Origin: Bacteroidota bacterium
GTDB lineage: Bacteria > Bacteroidota > Bacteroidia > B-17B0 > Aurantibacillaceae
Direction of reading: 5' to 3'
DNA length: 60,622 nucleotides
Assembly (NCBI GenBank): GCA_016185125.1
Contig: JACPOC010000059.1
Location: forward strand, 1 to 60,622
In this document: positions 25,780-32,938 of the stretch, piece by piece
Layout of the letters: each line of letters opens with the position of its first letter
Numbering within the stretch: position 1 is the first letter of the stretch
Notes under the pieces: model-generated
Told to the model about the DNA's origin: nothing
The model's database searches: none
The model's input: the letters and a program-made list of their open reading frames with translations, nothing else
Made by a program: the position numbers and the translations under genes

Positions 25780-26151
25780 CTAATGCCACTTGGCCATTTG
25801 CTCCCAATCCATTGCCTCAATTAATTCATCCATGTTTTTATACCAGGGTGAATCATACGCATGGCCAATAATTTTAACAGCACCGGTCTTTCTGCTTTTT
25901 TCCAAACCCTTTGATAATATTTGCGGTTTCCACTCTCCATTTATTCCAATCGGTTTTTTAAATGTCAAAATGCTTCCTTTTTTGCTTGCAAAACTTATTT
26001 TCTTCTGCATCGTATCATATTTACCTGAGCCTGGAAACCAATAAGTGATGGTATTTCCATTTATTTTATATTTTCCGTCTCTCGCTTTAATATTTTCTAA
26101 ATGAGAGGCTAATGCTTTTTTGCTTGCGTGAGTTTTCGTGTACTTTTCCAT
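25780..26151 (-). CDS. KTH-domain protein, paralogue of 5373-5723
   Basis: 123 residues from Met at 26151 (MEKYTKTHASKK), 7 bases after the stop of the upstream 83-residue gene. Its first 50 residues share the pattern KTHxxKKAxxxHLExIKxRxGK...YxFPxxxKYD with the late-block protein at 5373-5723. Its C-terminal half differs (KTGAVKIIGHAYDSPWYKNMDELIEAMDW). No enzyme motif. Presence of this domain in both halves of the element supports a common origin for both blocks. Confidence 0.55.
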   Translation of the reverse strand: MEKYTKTHASKKALASHLENIKARDGKYKINGNTITYWFPGSGKYDTMQKKISFASKKGSILTFKKPIGINGEWKPQILSKGLEKSRKTGAVKIIGHAYDSPWYKNMDELIEAMDWEQMAKWH

Positions 26152-26158
26152 TTTATAA

Positions 26159-26410
26159 TTATTCGTAAATCCCGAATTGTTCGTAAAGACGGATGTTTTC
26201 AATGATTTCATCATTCTCCATTTCAAAGTAATCCTGCCAGGTTAAAACCACAGGATCCTGGTAAACAGATTCCAAATGTTCCTGACTGAAATCAGGGTAT
26301 TCCACCGCTATCACATTTTGTTTGTTTTTCAATCGTTGAGCAGCTTCATCCATTGTCAGATTATAATTGGTGTGGTCAACAACTGTTACTATTCCGTCAG
26401 TAGCTTTCAT
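26159..26410 (-). CDS. Small acidic hypothetical protein
   Basis: 83 residues, acidic, soluble, no motif (IVTVVDHTNYNLTMDEAAQRLKNKQNVIAVEYPDF over two segments). It follows the winged-helix gene by 3 bases. Small acidic proteins in early phage operons are often inhibitors of host enzymes, but nothing here shows that. Confidence 0.5.
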   Translation of the reverse strand: MKATDGIVTVVDHTNYNLTMDEAAQRLKNKQNVIAVEYPDFSQEHLESVYQDPVVLTWQDYFEMENDEIIENIRLYEQFGIYE

Positions 26411-26413
26411 TTT

Positions 26414-27691
26414 TTATTGGGTGTAAGAAATTTGCCGGTATGTTTCGTGATGCAATACCGCAGCATGAAAACGTTGTGTTAACGAAGCATCATTAAATTT
26501 TCCAATGGTGTTTTCACACTCCCGGAATAATTGAAGTGATGATGTTTTGTTTACAGTATCTTTTTTCTCATTGTTCTGATACTTGCGGATTAAGCGGCTT
26601 ACCACCAGTTCCCGTTCGACTTCTTTTTTTCTTTTTTGGTCATCCTGATGCCATTTTTTTGTGCCGACAAAACCTTTCGGATTGTTAGTATCGAAGTAGA
26701 GATAGGGCAATGTGACGAAACGTTTTTCGGGATTTTTTTTAATGTATTTTGCAACAAGCAAAATCCGTTCAACGTAATGTTGATGTGTATTTGAAAGGTT
26801 TTCGGTTAAAACAGGCTCATATAATTTTTGAATTAATTTTTTCGCAATTAAAACCTGTCGCTCAGTTAAATCAGCGTTTTTGTAGAGCAGGTTTCTTGCC
26901 GTCATCCAAAACAAACTGACGTAAAGAATTAGGGAATTGTCACGGGCAGGATCGGGCGCAAAATTTTTGTAACCTGATTGATCTGCCCGTGAAGCAATTT
27001 CCCCTGTATCTTGAATATTTTTTTCTGCAATTTTTTCTTGTTTTTCGGAAACAACTTTGGCAATTTCCCCTGTGTTTCCAGTCCTGTTGCCAGTTCCGTA
27101 GCCTGAATTATTTTCATCTGTGAGCGAGAGCGAACTCCGCTTATCGTTGCCAGAGTTATCAACAGCTATTATTATATTATTTATTTTGTTACTTGTGTTA
27201 CAAGAATATGTATCTGGACAATTTGTCTTTTGAATTTCTGAAATGCTTGATTTTAGGTCGTTTTGCTTAGCCTGTTCCAGTGCCTCCTGGAACTGTTTTT
27301 TCACGTTATCAACATTTAATTTCTGCTTTACTAACAGTATTTGCGGGTTTATCAACAGCTCATAATTGGAGTTTGATCCATGAAATATTTTATGAGTGAT
27401 GATGCCGGCAGCCTGGAGTTTGAGGATATGTCGCTGGATGGTCCGGGAACTGCATTTAACAAGTTTGGAGAGTTGCTTGTTATTGGTTTGAAGGGACGGA
27501 AGTTTTTCTTTGTCAACTTCCTGATAACCGTTTGCCTTCAGCAGGGATATACCATAAATGCGTATAATCTCTTTAGCAGTCATCACGGCTCCGGTTCTTA
27601 ACCGGTTAGTGCTTTTCTCCGCTTTTTCATTAAAGAGGTCTATAAAGCAATCTAAGGCTTTAAAGGCCGTTGGATAATGTATTACAATCAT
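26414..27691 (-). CDS. Winged-helix DNA-binding protein, candidate replication initiator
   Basis: 425 residues from Met at 27691; the frame is open to 27784, but that would overlap the 54-residue membrane gene. Residues about 55-115 form a winged helix (NNKQLSKLVKCSSRTIQRHILKLQAAGIITHKIF, in two helices and a wing). The middle 140 residues are Asn/Ser-rich linker. The C-terminal 170 residues are helical (LTERQVLIAKKLIQKLYEP; YVERILLVAKYIKKNPEKRF). The architecture resembles replication-organiser or plasmid Rep-like proteins of Bacteroidota elements and would fit an iteron-type origin, but the iterons lie 6 kb away. A transcriptional regulator is the alternative. Confidence 0.5.
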   Translation of the reverse strand: MIVIHYPTAFKALDCFIDLFNEKAEKSTNRLRTGAVMTAKEIIRIYGISLLKANGYQEVDKEKLPSLQTNNKQLSKLVKCSSRTIQRHILKLQAAGIITHKIFHGSNSNYELLINPQILLVKQKLNVDNVKKQFQEALEQAKQNDLKSSISEIQKTNCPDTYSCNTSNKINNIIIAVDNSGNDKRSSLSLTDENNSGYGTGNRTGNTGEIAKVVSEKQEKIAEKNIQDTGEIASRADQSGYKNFAPDPARDNSLILYVSLFWMTARNLLYKNADLTERQVLIAKKLIQKLYEPVLTENLSNTHQHYVERILLVAKYIKKNPEKRFVTLPYLYFDTNNPKGFVGTKKWHQDDQKRKKEVERELVVSRLIRKYQNNEKKDTVNKTSSLQLFRECENTIGKFNDASLTQRFHAAVLHHETYRQISYTQ

Positions 27692-27708
27692 GTGAAATAT
27701 ATTTTTTG

Positions 27709-27873
27709 CTACCTGGTGAATTGATAAATGAACATCATAAGCTGATAATTGAGTTTTATTTTTCCTATCAGCGCAAAGAGCCATCTGAACAACTCCTCAA
27801 TAATGATGAAGGGAATTGCTACTGCTATTATTACAATAAGCAGCAGCCATTTGAAAAGGTGAAATCGTTTCAT
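27709..27873 (-). CDS. 54-residue membrane protein, paralogue of 22451-22627
   Basis: ATG at 27873, TAG at 27709. The hydrophobic segment FKWLLLIVIIAVAIPFIIIE is followed by a short amphipathic stretch and KLNYQLMMFIYQF. The shared motifs with the 58-residue ORF (P[LF]IIIExL, YQLM[LM]F) indicate a real family. It lies 11 bases downstream of the 102-residue gene and 17 bases upstream of the chosen start of the winged-helix gene. Confidence 0.6.
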   Translation of the reverse strand: MKRFHLFKWLLLIVIIAVAIPFIIIEELFRWLFALIGKIKLNYQLMMFIYQFTR

Positions 27874-27884
27874 GTTATGTGTTT

Positions 27885-28193
27885 TTATTTTTTAGTGAAT
27901 AGTTGAACTCGTCTTTTGTAGGTGATAGCCATGTGTTCTTCCAGTTGTTTTATTTCTTCAGCCATGAACTGAAATAAGTCTTTTCTCATAGAGGAGTGGG
28001 AAGGATAAGGCTGGCCATTACCTTCATTCAATTGCGGATATTTGACAGCTATTGCCTGTATGAAGCGGGTTGCTTTTTCAGGTTCAACAAAACAGCAAAG
28101 TGTTTTGTAACCTTTGGCAATGTCCACCTGATCCGTTGCCTGTGCCTCGTTAAATTTGCCTTCCGTGTCGGAGTATTCTAATCGTATATTCAT
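27885..28193 (-). CDS. Hypothetical protein, element early block
   Basis: 102 residues, soluble, alpha/beta with two adjacent Cys (KTLCCFVEPEKATRFIQAI). No known motif. It sits 12 bases downstream of the PAPS-reductase-like gene and is probably co-expressed with it. Confidence 0.5.
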   Translation of the reverse strand: MNIRLEYSDTEGKFNEAQATDQVDIAKGYKTLCCFVEPEKATRFIQAIAVKYPQLNEGNGQPYPSHSSMRKDLFQFMAEEIKQLEEHMAITYKRRVQLFTKK

Positions 28194-28205
28194 TTTTATA
28201 TTGTT

Positions 28206-29138
28206 TTATATTCCACAAACACCGCTGCATTCAGAGGTGAACATATCGAGTTGATTTTCCTGCAAGTCCACTTCCTTGAGAGGCTGAGCGCTGCGATGCA
28301 GAAATATTGGTTTCTCAATTCCTTTTTGAGTACTGTTTCTAATTTTCTCATCCAGCCTGATTAATTTGTTCCATTCCTTCGGATGGTTAAGTTTCATATC
28401 CCGCCAGCGGTGGTCGGATTGAAAGGGACAAAAAGTGCAGGCACTTTTAGGAGGTATGGGGAAGTTGTTTGCCCTTAACCATTCAACACAATCGGATCTG
28501 CGGAAAAGCGCAGTGTAGGGAACTTTGTCGTGGCCATTTTTTTTTGATTTTACATTCAGGAAAGGATACACGAATGTTAACCATTTAGTGCGGGGATATT
28601 TCATCCGTTCAATTTCTTCAAGCGTGATACCGAGCCACATTTCAGTATCCGGTGTGCGTTGTTTAAATTTTAATCCGTAAACTTTTCTAAGCGCTTTGTA
28701 TATCTCTTGCGTTTTATATTCTTCTGTGCATTGCCGTTTAAGTATTCCTACATTCCCGTTCTCGTCTTTCGTGAAAGCGGGTATGGAAGCAAAGCGATTG
28801 CCGGATTTGTTTGTACCGTGAATTAAGTCGCTGTATAGAGATTTCTTTCCTGTTTGAATGATAGGTATGCCATCGTTTTCTTTTTGCCAGTTTTTTAGCC
28901 ATTTTAAATGTTCATAGGTTGCTTTGCTTTCAGAGCCGGTATCGGAGAATATGGAAAAATCTGCCCGTTCGATAAACCCGATACTGCTCATCAAATAAAG
29001 AGCTGTGGACTGTTGTCCTAAGCCCAACGAAATAACTTTATAGTTTTTCTTTTCAGGGATGTTATAATTTTTTCGCATCCTTACCAGGTAAAATGTTTTA
29101 TTCATTTTTGATACTATTGTTCTGAAAATATTTTTCAT
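28206..29138 (-). CDS. PAPS-reductase-like PP-loop (adenine nucleotide alpha-hydrolase) protein
   Basis: 310 residues; the start at 29138 overlaps the previous stop as ATGA (a later Met at 29105 is possible). The PP-loop reads SLGLGQQST (37-45), a variant of SxGxDS, followed by IFSDTGSE and later RQCTEEYK. A CTFCPF cysteine pair near residue 230 and a Cys-rich end (CSGVCG) could bind metal or an Fe-S cluster. The family includes PAPS reductase, DndC of phosphorothioate DNA modification and many phage proteins of unknown role. No other dnd genes are present, so a DNA or tRNA modification role is only a possibility. Confidence 0.7.
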   Translation of the reverse strand: MKNIFRTIVSKMNKTFYLVRMRKNYNIPEKKNYKVISLGLGQQSTALYLMSSIGFIERADFSIFSDTGSESKATYEHLKWLKNWQKENDGIPIIQTGKKSLYSDLIHGTNKSGNRFASIPAFTKDENGNVGILKRQCTEEYKTQEIYKALRKVYGLKFKQRTPDTEMWLGITLEEIERMKYPRTKWLTFVYPFLNVKSKKNGHDKVPYTALFRRSDCVEWLRANNFPIPPKSACTFCPFQSDHRWRDMKLNHPKEWNKLIRLDEKIRNSTQKGIEKPIFLHRSAQPLKEVDLQENQLDMFTSECSGVCGI

Positions 29139-29386
29139 TGGAACATCATTCCGATAGCGTAACTGTTGAGTAACTCCTGAGCTTTCTTTTTTGTATTCTC
29201 CAGCCCAATGCAGGTTTCATTGGGAATACCATTAGTATCTGTTCGTATAAAATATTCTTCAGGATCCCGGCCAGTAGGTGTTATAAAAAACTGGATATGG
29301 CTAAACAGTCCATCCATCTTGCCAGTCCAGAGACAATGCTCTTTTCCGATGTACTCCCACGTAAGTGCTTTTACTTGCATACTCAA
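29135..29386 (-). CDS. Small hypothetical protein coupled to PAPS-reductase-like gene
   Basis: 83 residues with WEYIGKEHCLWTG at the start and FFITPTGRDPEEYFIRTD in the middle, a beta-rich fold with aromatics. The ATGA overlap with the 310-residue gene indicates translational coupling, so it may be a partner. The downstream half TPTGRDPEEY resembles TPEGRDLDYE of the next gene (29395-29733), hinting at a shared motif. Confidence 0.5.
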   Translation of the reverse strand: MSMQVKALTWEYIGKEHCLWTGKMDGLFSHIQFFITPTGRDPEEYFIRTDTNGIPNETCIGLENTKKKAQELLNSYAIGMMFQ

Positions 29387-29394
29387 TTTGATTA

Positions 29395-29733
29395 TTAAAT
29401 AATTTGTCGAAAGGCCCTATAAATGCCAAAGCGTTTGAGATCGAGATTAGTTGCTTCTCTGACTAATCGAACTTTTCTAACCCAAATAATTCCTGGCAGT
29501 TCAATAAGTGGTTCTTCGCCATCTAATTCAACAACAAAAACCCGATTGGTCTTCTGCATAAATTCCTTTGGATTTGAAACCAGCCAGGTTCCGATCCTGC
29601 TCCCGGAAGTAAACCATTCTCCTTTTTTCACGCCTTCAGGGAGAAACCATTTTTTCATTTCATAATCCAAATCCCGTCCTTCCGGTGTGAGGATTTTGAA
29701 CCATGTTTGGCTGCGATTTTCTAAGTGTTTCAT
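29395..29733 (-). CDS. Hypothetical protein with TPEGRD motif
   Basis: 112 residues, beta-rich (FKILTPEGRDLDYEMKKWFLPEG; VFVVELDGEEPLIELPGIIWVRKVRLV). Its TPEGRD phrase recurs as TPTGRD in the following gene. Its start codon shares position 29733 with the end of the excisionase-like gene. Unrecognised family. Confidence 0.5.
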   Translation of the reverse strand: MKHLENRSQTWFKILTPEGRDLDYEMKKWFLPEGVKKGEWFTSGSRIGTWLVSNPKEFMQKTNRVFVVELDGEEPLIELPGIIWVRKVRLVREATNLDLKRFGIYRAFRQII

Positions 29734-30026
29734 TAAACGTATTTTTTTTCTGTATTGCTTTCAAGGAACTCATACAGGCTTGGTTTGTAATAGAGGATTT
29801 TTCTTCCGTGCTTACTGACCTTGATTTTCTCATCCTCCCGCAATTGCCGGAGTTTATCACCTTTGCACTTTAAGATGAATTGCGCTTCTTTTCCATCAAT
29901 CCACTGTTCATCATCAGCCATTTTTTTAGATTCTGTTTTAATTTCCTTTACAGCATCTTTTACAGTGCGCTTCATCTCTGCCAGCATCCTGTAATAAGTT
30001 TCTTTTTCAAATACAATTATTTCCAT
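29733..30026 (-). CDS. Excisionase-type helix-turn-helix protein (HTH_17-like)
   Basis: 97 residues. The N-terminal coiled coil (residues 5-40) is followed by a MerR/excisionase-like winged helix: WIDGKEAQFILKCKGDKLRQLREDEKIKVSKHGRKILYYKPSLYEFLE, with the helix-turn-helix before the wing. In Bacteroidota integrated elements this form is usual for small proteins that control excision or act in replication. No integrase is visible beside it. Confidence 0.65.
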   Translation of the reverse strand: MEIIVFEKETYYRMLAEMKRTVKDAVKEIKTESKKMADDEQWIDGKEAQFILKCKGDKLRQLREDEKIKVSKHGRKILYYKPSLYEFLESNTEKKYV

Positions 30027-30058
30027 CAGCGGATATTTTTAATAGTTCAATAACTTTA

Positions 30059-30310
30059 TTAATCAGCATCAAAGTTTTCGCTCAGGATCCTTGACCGTTG
30101 TTGCTTTATCTTTTGCGTTTTGATTTTATCACGCTCAATAATTTTTAATGCAGCTATGTAAATGCGTTCCTGGAACCTGGAACGGATTTTATTACCTTTT
30201 AGGAATCTATAAATGGTAGGGCGGGAAATTCCTGTTTTCCTTGAAATTTCGATTACAGCGCTTGATGGCAGCTCGTTTGCAATGATATTAACATCCTCTT
30301 GTGTAAACAT
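30059..30310 (-). CDS. Small helix-turn-helix regulator (Hin/resolvase-type HTH)
   Basis: 83 residues; residues about 18-40 (IEISRKTGISRPTIYRFLKGNKIR) are a clear helix-turn-helix. The C terminus is basic and helical. It is divergently transcribed from the 204-residue regulator at 30465, sharing a 154-base control region, an arrangement like a phage repressor/Cro switch. Confidence 0.7.
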   Translation of the reverse strand: MFTQEDVNIIANELPSSAVIEISRKTGISRPTIYRFLKGNKIRSRFQERIYIAALKIIERDKIKTQKIKQQRSRILSENFDAD

Positions 30311-30352
30311 TTTTCTCAGTTTGGTAAAATATTATTTCTTTTTCTCTAAGTT

Positions 30353-30434
30353 TGTTGTATATTTGACAACATTTTGTTACTTAAAAGGAAGCAAATGTAT
30401 TGTATAAAAAGCAATATTTCCAAATAATATTTCC
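30353..30434. promoter_or_regulatory. Divergent control region with palindrome and direct repeats
   Basis: TGTTGT (30353-30358) and ACAACA (30366-30371) form an inverted repeat that encloses TATATTTG (30358-30365), a match to the -7 consensus for rightward transcription, so a bound repressor would block the promoter. Further on, AATATTTCC occurs twice 13 bases apart (30413-30421 and 30426-30434). These sit between the two divergent HTH genes and are probable operator sites. Confidence 0.5.
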
Positions 30435-30464
30435 TAAAAAGAAACATTTTTAATATAACTATCT

Positions 30465-31079
30465 ATGAAACAGGCTGTTATAACCAAAAAAAATAAATCT
30501 GATGTTTCCATTAAGAGAATGGTTTCAGACAGATTTTTCAAAACTGTATTAGAGGCGATAGAAAAAGATGTGGTAAGAAATCAACGAGAGTTCGCCATGC
30601 GGATAGATGAAGACCAGGCAGAATTTTCCAAGATCAAAAATCCTTCTGAGAACAGGTATGTGGATATTGAAATGCTTTGGAAAGCGGTAAACATGCTTGG
30701 TATAAATGCCAATCATATCCTTGCAGAAGATGGTTTAAATACAGAGAAACTTCAGCGGGAAGAAACTACCATTAACGGTGGAACCATTAATGGAGGACAA
30801 AATAATGTTCTATTAACCGGCCAGGCAGTAGCTAACAATGGAGATGTATATTATAAGGTAGAAAAGATAACGCAGGGAATGGCTGCAAAAGACAGAAAGG
30901 AAATATTGAAAAATATTGATGATCTTCAAAAGAAAAATGCACAAATGACCAATGAGATTTTGGATTTAAAAAAAACGATTGACCGTTACGAAAGAGAGAT
31001 AGGTAAGGATAAAAAAATAATTGAGACGCAGGAAAAGCTGATTAAATTCATGGAATCAGACAAAAATCAAAAAAAATAA
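30465..31079 (+). CDS. XRE-like regulator with coiled-coil tail
   Basis: 204 residues. Residues about 20-88 read as a lambda-repressor-like domain (VVRNQREFAMRIDEDQAEFSKIKN; VDIEMLWKAVNMLGINANHIL). A Gly/Asn-rich beta-like linker (about 100-125, TINGGTINGGQNNVLLTG) follows, then a long coiled coil (about 130-200) for oligomerisation. This is the layout of Bacteroidota phage-type repressors without a peptidase domain. It is divergent from a small HTH gene and is the likely master repressor of the early block. Confidence 0.65.
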   Translation: MKQAVITKKNKSDVSIKRMVSDRFFKTVLEAIEKDVVRNQREFAMRIDEDQAEFSKIKNPSENRYVDIEMLWKAVNMLGINANHILAEDGLNTEKLQREETTINGGTINGGQNNVLLTGQAVANNGDVYYKVEKITQGMAAKDRKEILKNIDDLQKKNAQMTNEILDLKKTIDRYEREIGKDKKIIETQEKLIKFMESDKNQKK

Positions 31080-31103
31080 TCAAAAAGAATAAATGTTGGC
31101 TAT

Positions 31104-31122
31104 AACGCCTTATAAAGGCGTT
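31104..31122. promoter_or_regulatory. 19-bp palindrome before the last element gene
   Basis: AACGCCTT-ATA-AAGGCGTT is perfect with 8-bp arms. It lies 25 bases after the coiled-coil regulator and 45 before the HTH gene at 31167, and no T-run follows, so an operator is more likely than a terminator. Its centre (CCTTATAAAGG) resembles the cores of the iteron array. Confidence 0.5.
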
Positions 31123-31166
31123 GGATTTAGAGATAAAAATTTAATTTGCTGCTAAATTTACATAAG

Positions 31167-31454
31167 ATGGCAAAAGACAATAAAAAAAAGTCTAAAAAAT
31201 TTACCGGGGACTTTAAAGAGAAAAATATTGTAAGCCATAAATTTATTGAGGCTTATAATAAGCTAAAGCAAAAAGGAGTTTTCAATACCTATGACGATTT
31301 TGCTGTGCAGTATGGATATGGAAAAGAGGTAATGACTAAAATAGCCACCGGTGTCCAGGAAGTGCCCATGATATTGTTATGGGCAATGATTACAGATTAT
31401 GGTGTTAATCCAGGATTTTTCTTTGACATCGAAAAAGAGCTGCTCCGCAAATAA
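31167..31454 (+). CDS. Small HTH-like regulator at the element edge
   Basis: 95 residues from ATG 31167 (MAKDNKKKSKKF), after a basic N-terminal tail. The rest reads as a repressor-like helical domain (FIEAYNKLKQKGVFNTYDDFAVQYGYGKEVMTKIATG, followed by ILLWAMITDYGVNPGFFF). The start is preferred over an upstream TTG by seven codons. It is followed directly by a terminator and the tRNA gene. Confidence 0.6.
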   Translation: MAKDNKKKSKKFTGDFKEKNIVSHKFIEAYNKLKQKGVFNTYDDFAVQYGYGKEVMTKIATGVQEVPMILLWAMITDYGVNPGFFFDIEKELLRK

Positions 31455-31470
31455 TAAATTCTTCAAAAAA

Positions 31471-31511
31471 AAGAAAGCCCGATCAAATGAATGATCGGGC
31501 TTTTCTTTTTG
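31471..31511 (+). terminator. Rho-independent terminator before the tRNA
   Basis: AGCCCGATCA (31476-31485) and TGATCGGGCT (31492-31501) pair perfectly around a 6-base loop, followed by TTTTCTTTTT. It ends transcription of the gene at 31167-31454 and abuts the opposite-strand tRNA. Confidence 0.85.
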
Positions 31512-31585
31512 TAGCGAGAGAGAGACTTGAACTCTCGACCTCAGCGTTATGAATGCTGCGCTCTAACCACCTGAGCTACCTCGCC
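31512..31585 (-). tRNA. tRNA-Met (anticodon CAT)
   Basis: A 74-nt cloverleaf on the minus strand. The acceptor GGCGAGG pairs with TCTCGCT (G-T closing pair), the D arm is GCTC/GAGC, the anticodon loop is TTCATAA with anticodon CAT, and the T arm is GAGAG-TTCAAGT-CTCTC, with discriminator A. CCA is not encoded. The anticodon stem has one A-C mismatch at its end, also found in the truncated copy at 31818-31861. It is an elongator type, or the CAT tRNA-Ile precursor. It forms the right border of the mobile element. Confidence 0.9.
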
Positions 31586-31702
31586 ATTTTTTTTGCAAAT
31601 ATAGTACTTGCGACCTTTTATTTTTCTTCTTTAAATGAACTTTTTTTCTGTATTTTCAATTTCTAAACCAAAAACTCTTACACCCCTCGTCCCTCATAGA
31701 GT

Positions 31703-31825
31703 ACAGGGTTACTCACCCGACTTATTTTCTTTCAAAAATGTGGAAACCATGTGGAAACCGCACTATTTAAAAATCTCTCAATCACCTGTAAAATAAGCAT
31801 TTTAAAGAACTTATTAACAGGGTTA
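31703..31825. other. Probable integration scar with integrase-start remnant
   Basis: ACAGGGTTA occurs at 31703-31711 and again at 31817-31825, the latter lying inside the truncated tRNA. Between them, on the minus strand, ATGGTTTCCACATTTTTG begins a 13-codon frame reading MVSTFLKENKSGE then stop, which resembles the first strand of Bacteroidota tyrosine integrases. ATGTGGAAACC is also repeated in tandem at about 31738-31759. Reading: an old insertion was deleted between short repeats, leaving the integrase start. Confidence 0.4.
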
Positions 31826-31861
31826 TGAATCCTGCGCTCTAACCATCTGAGCTATCCCGCC
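31818..31861 (-). pseudogene. Truncated tRNA-Met (5' half)
   Basis: GGCGGGATAGCTC... through the anticodon loop TTCATAA and CCCTG matches the first 44 positions of the intact tRNA-Met with 5 differences (two of them compensatory, in the anticodon stem), then continues as TTAATAAG with no T arm or acceptor 3' strand. It cannot make a tRNA. It lies 232 bases from the intact gene. Confidence 0.8.
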
Positions 31862-31978
31862 ATTTTAGCGGCTGCAAATATAGTTTTAATTTAGAAATAG
31901 TATGCAAAAAGAAAAATTTTTTGTTTTTTTATTTGCTCTGTAAATAAAAATTTATATATTTCTGAAAATTTTGGTGAT

Positions 31979-32938
31979 ATGTCTAAAAAAAGTAAAGCTT
32001 CGTCTGCTAAAAAGACCCCCGCAAAAGCAACAAAACCTACTAAGGCTAAATCTTCTGCAAAAAAAATAGGCAAGAAAATATCTAAACCTCTGGTAATTAA
32101 AAAAACCGCGGCTAAAAAGCCAATTAAAAAACCTGCTGAAACTAAAAAGAATAATTCAAAAAAAATTATTGCAGCCTCTAAAGTATCAGCAAAAAAACCG
32201 ATAAAAACTCCGGTAAAAAATAAAGTTAAGCCTATTGCAAAAAAAGCAATAACGCTAGCTAAACCCAAAAAAGTAAAACAAGTTAAAGCTATAGTGCCCA
32301 AGCCAATTTTAGCCGCTGTTAAGCAAGCACCTAAAAAAGAAATGCCTGCACCCAAAGTTGAGAAGCCGGCAGAAAAAGCGGTTAAACCAATTGTTGAGGC
32401 AAAGGCGGAATCCCCAAAAGTGATGGCGGTTTCTAATAATATTCCAAAAACGCAAGTGGCTTCGTTATCATTAAATAAAATTGCATCCATATCCCGTTCT
32501 ATAACCAATCCGGTAAAGAAAAGCGATTCTTATTCTGTAAAACCTGAAAAAGAACCTACCGGAAAATTTGAATTGGAAATTCCGGTAAGATCTTCGCCCG
32601 AAATGCTTTATGAATTTCTATTCGCTCCCAGCGGTTTAAGCGAGTGGTTTTGCGACGATGTAAATATCCGCAATGGCATTTATACCTTTATTTGGGAAGG
32701 GCAAATGCAGCAGGCGCGTTTATTAAAAACGGTTGACAATCATTTGGTACGTTTTCAATGGGTTGATAAAACCGACGGAAGTTATTTTGAATTTAAAATT
32801 CAGCGCGATGATCTAACTAACGATATTTCTTTAATCATCACCGATTTTGCTGACTCAGCTTCTGAAAGAGAATCCGGAAAATTACTGTGGCAAAGTCAGG
32901 TTGAAAAACTGATGCATATTATTGGATCTATATTTTAA
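31979..32938 (+). CDS. START-like (AHSA1/SRPBCC) protein with long histone-H1-like N-terminal tail
   Basis: 319 residues. The C-terminal about 128 residues (from KFELEIPVRSSPEMLYEFLFAP; SEWFCDDVNIRNG; WQSQVEKLMHIIG) match the START-like ligand-binding fold that in Bacteroidota usually stands alone at this length. The first about 190 residues are Lys/Ala/Pro/Ser repeats (KKPIKKPAETKK; PAPKVEKPAEKAVKP), like eukaryotic histone H1 or bacterial H1-like proteins, and probably disordered and DNA- or RNA-binding. No signal peptide or membrane segment. It is the first host gene after the element. The fusion is unusual. Confidence 0.8.
   Translation: MSKKSKASSAKKTPAKATKPTKAKSSAKKIGKKISKPLVIKKTAAKKPIKKPAETKKNNSKKIIAASKVSAKKPIKTPVKNKVKPIAKKAITLAKPKKVKQVKAIVPKPILAAVKQAPKKEMPAPKVEKPAEKAVKPIVEAKAESPKVMAVSNNIPKTQVASLSLNKIASISRSITNPVKKSDSYSVKPEKEPTGKFELEIPVRSSPEMLYEFLFAPSGLSEWFCDDVNIRNGIYTFIWEGQMQQARLLKTVDNHLVRFQWVDKTDGSYFEFKIQRDDLTNDISLIITDFADSASERESGKLLWQSQVEKLMHIIGSIF

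Noticed and set aside
28206-29138. Dnd phosphorothioation system
   Set aside because: Only a DndC-like PP-loop protein is seen; DndA/B/D/E are absent and the loop is a variant.
31891-32508. 205-residue minus-strand ORF with many Phe/Leu
   Set aside because: Antisense shadow of the Lys/Ala-rich tail of the START-like protein; the apparent membrane character is an artefact of reading AAA/GCx codons backwards.
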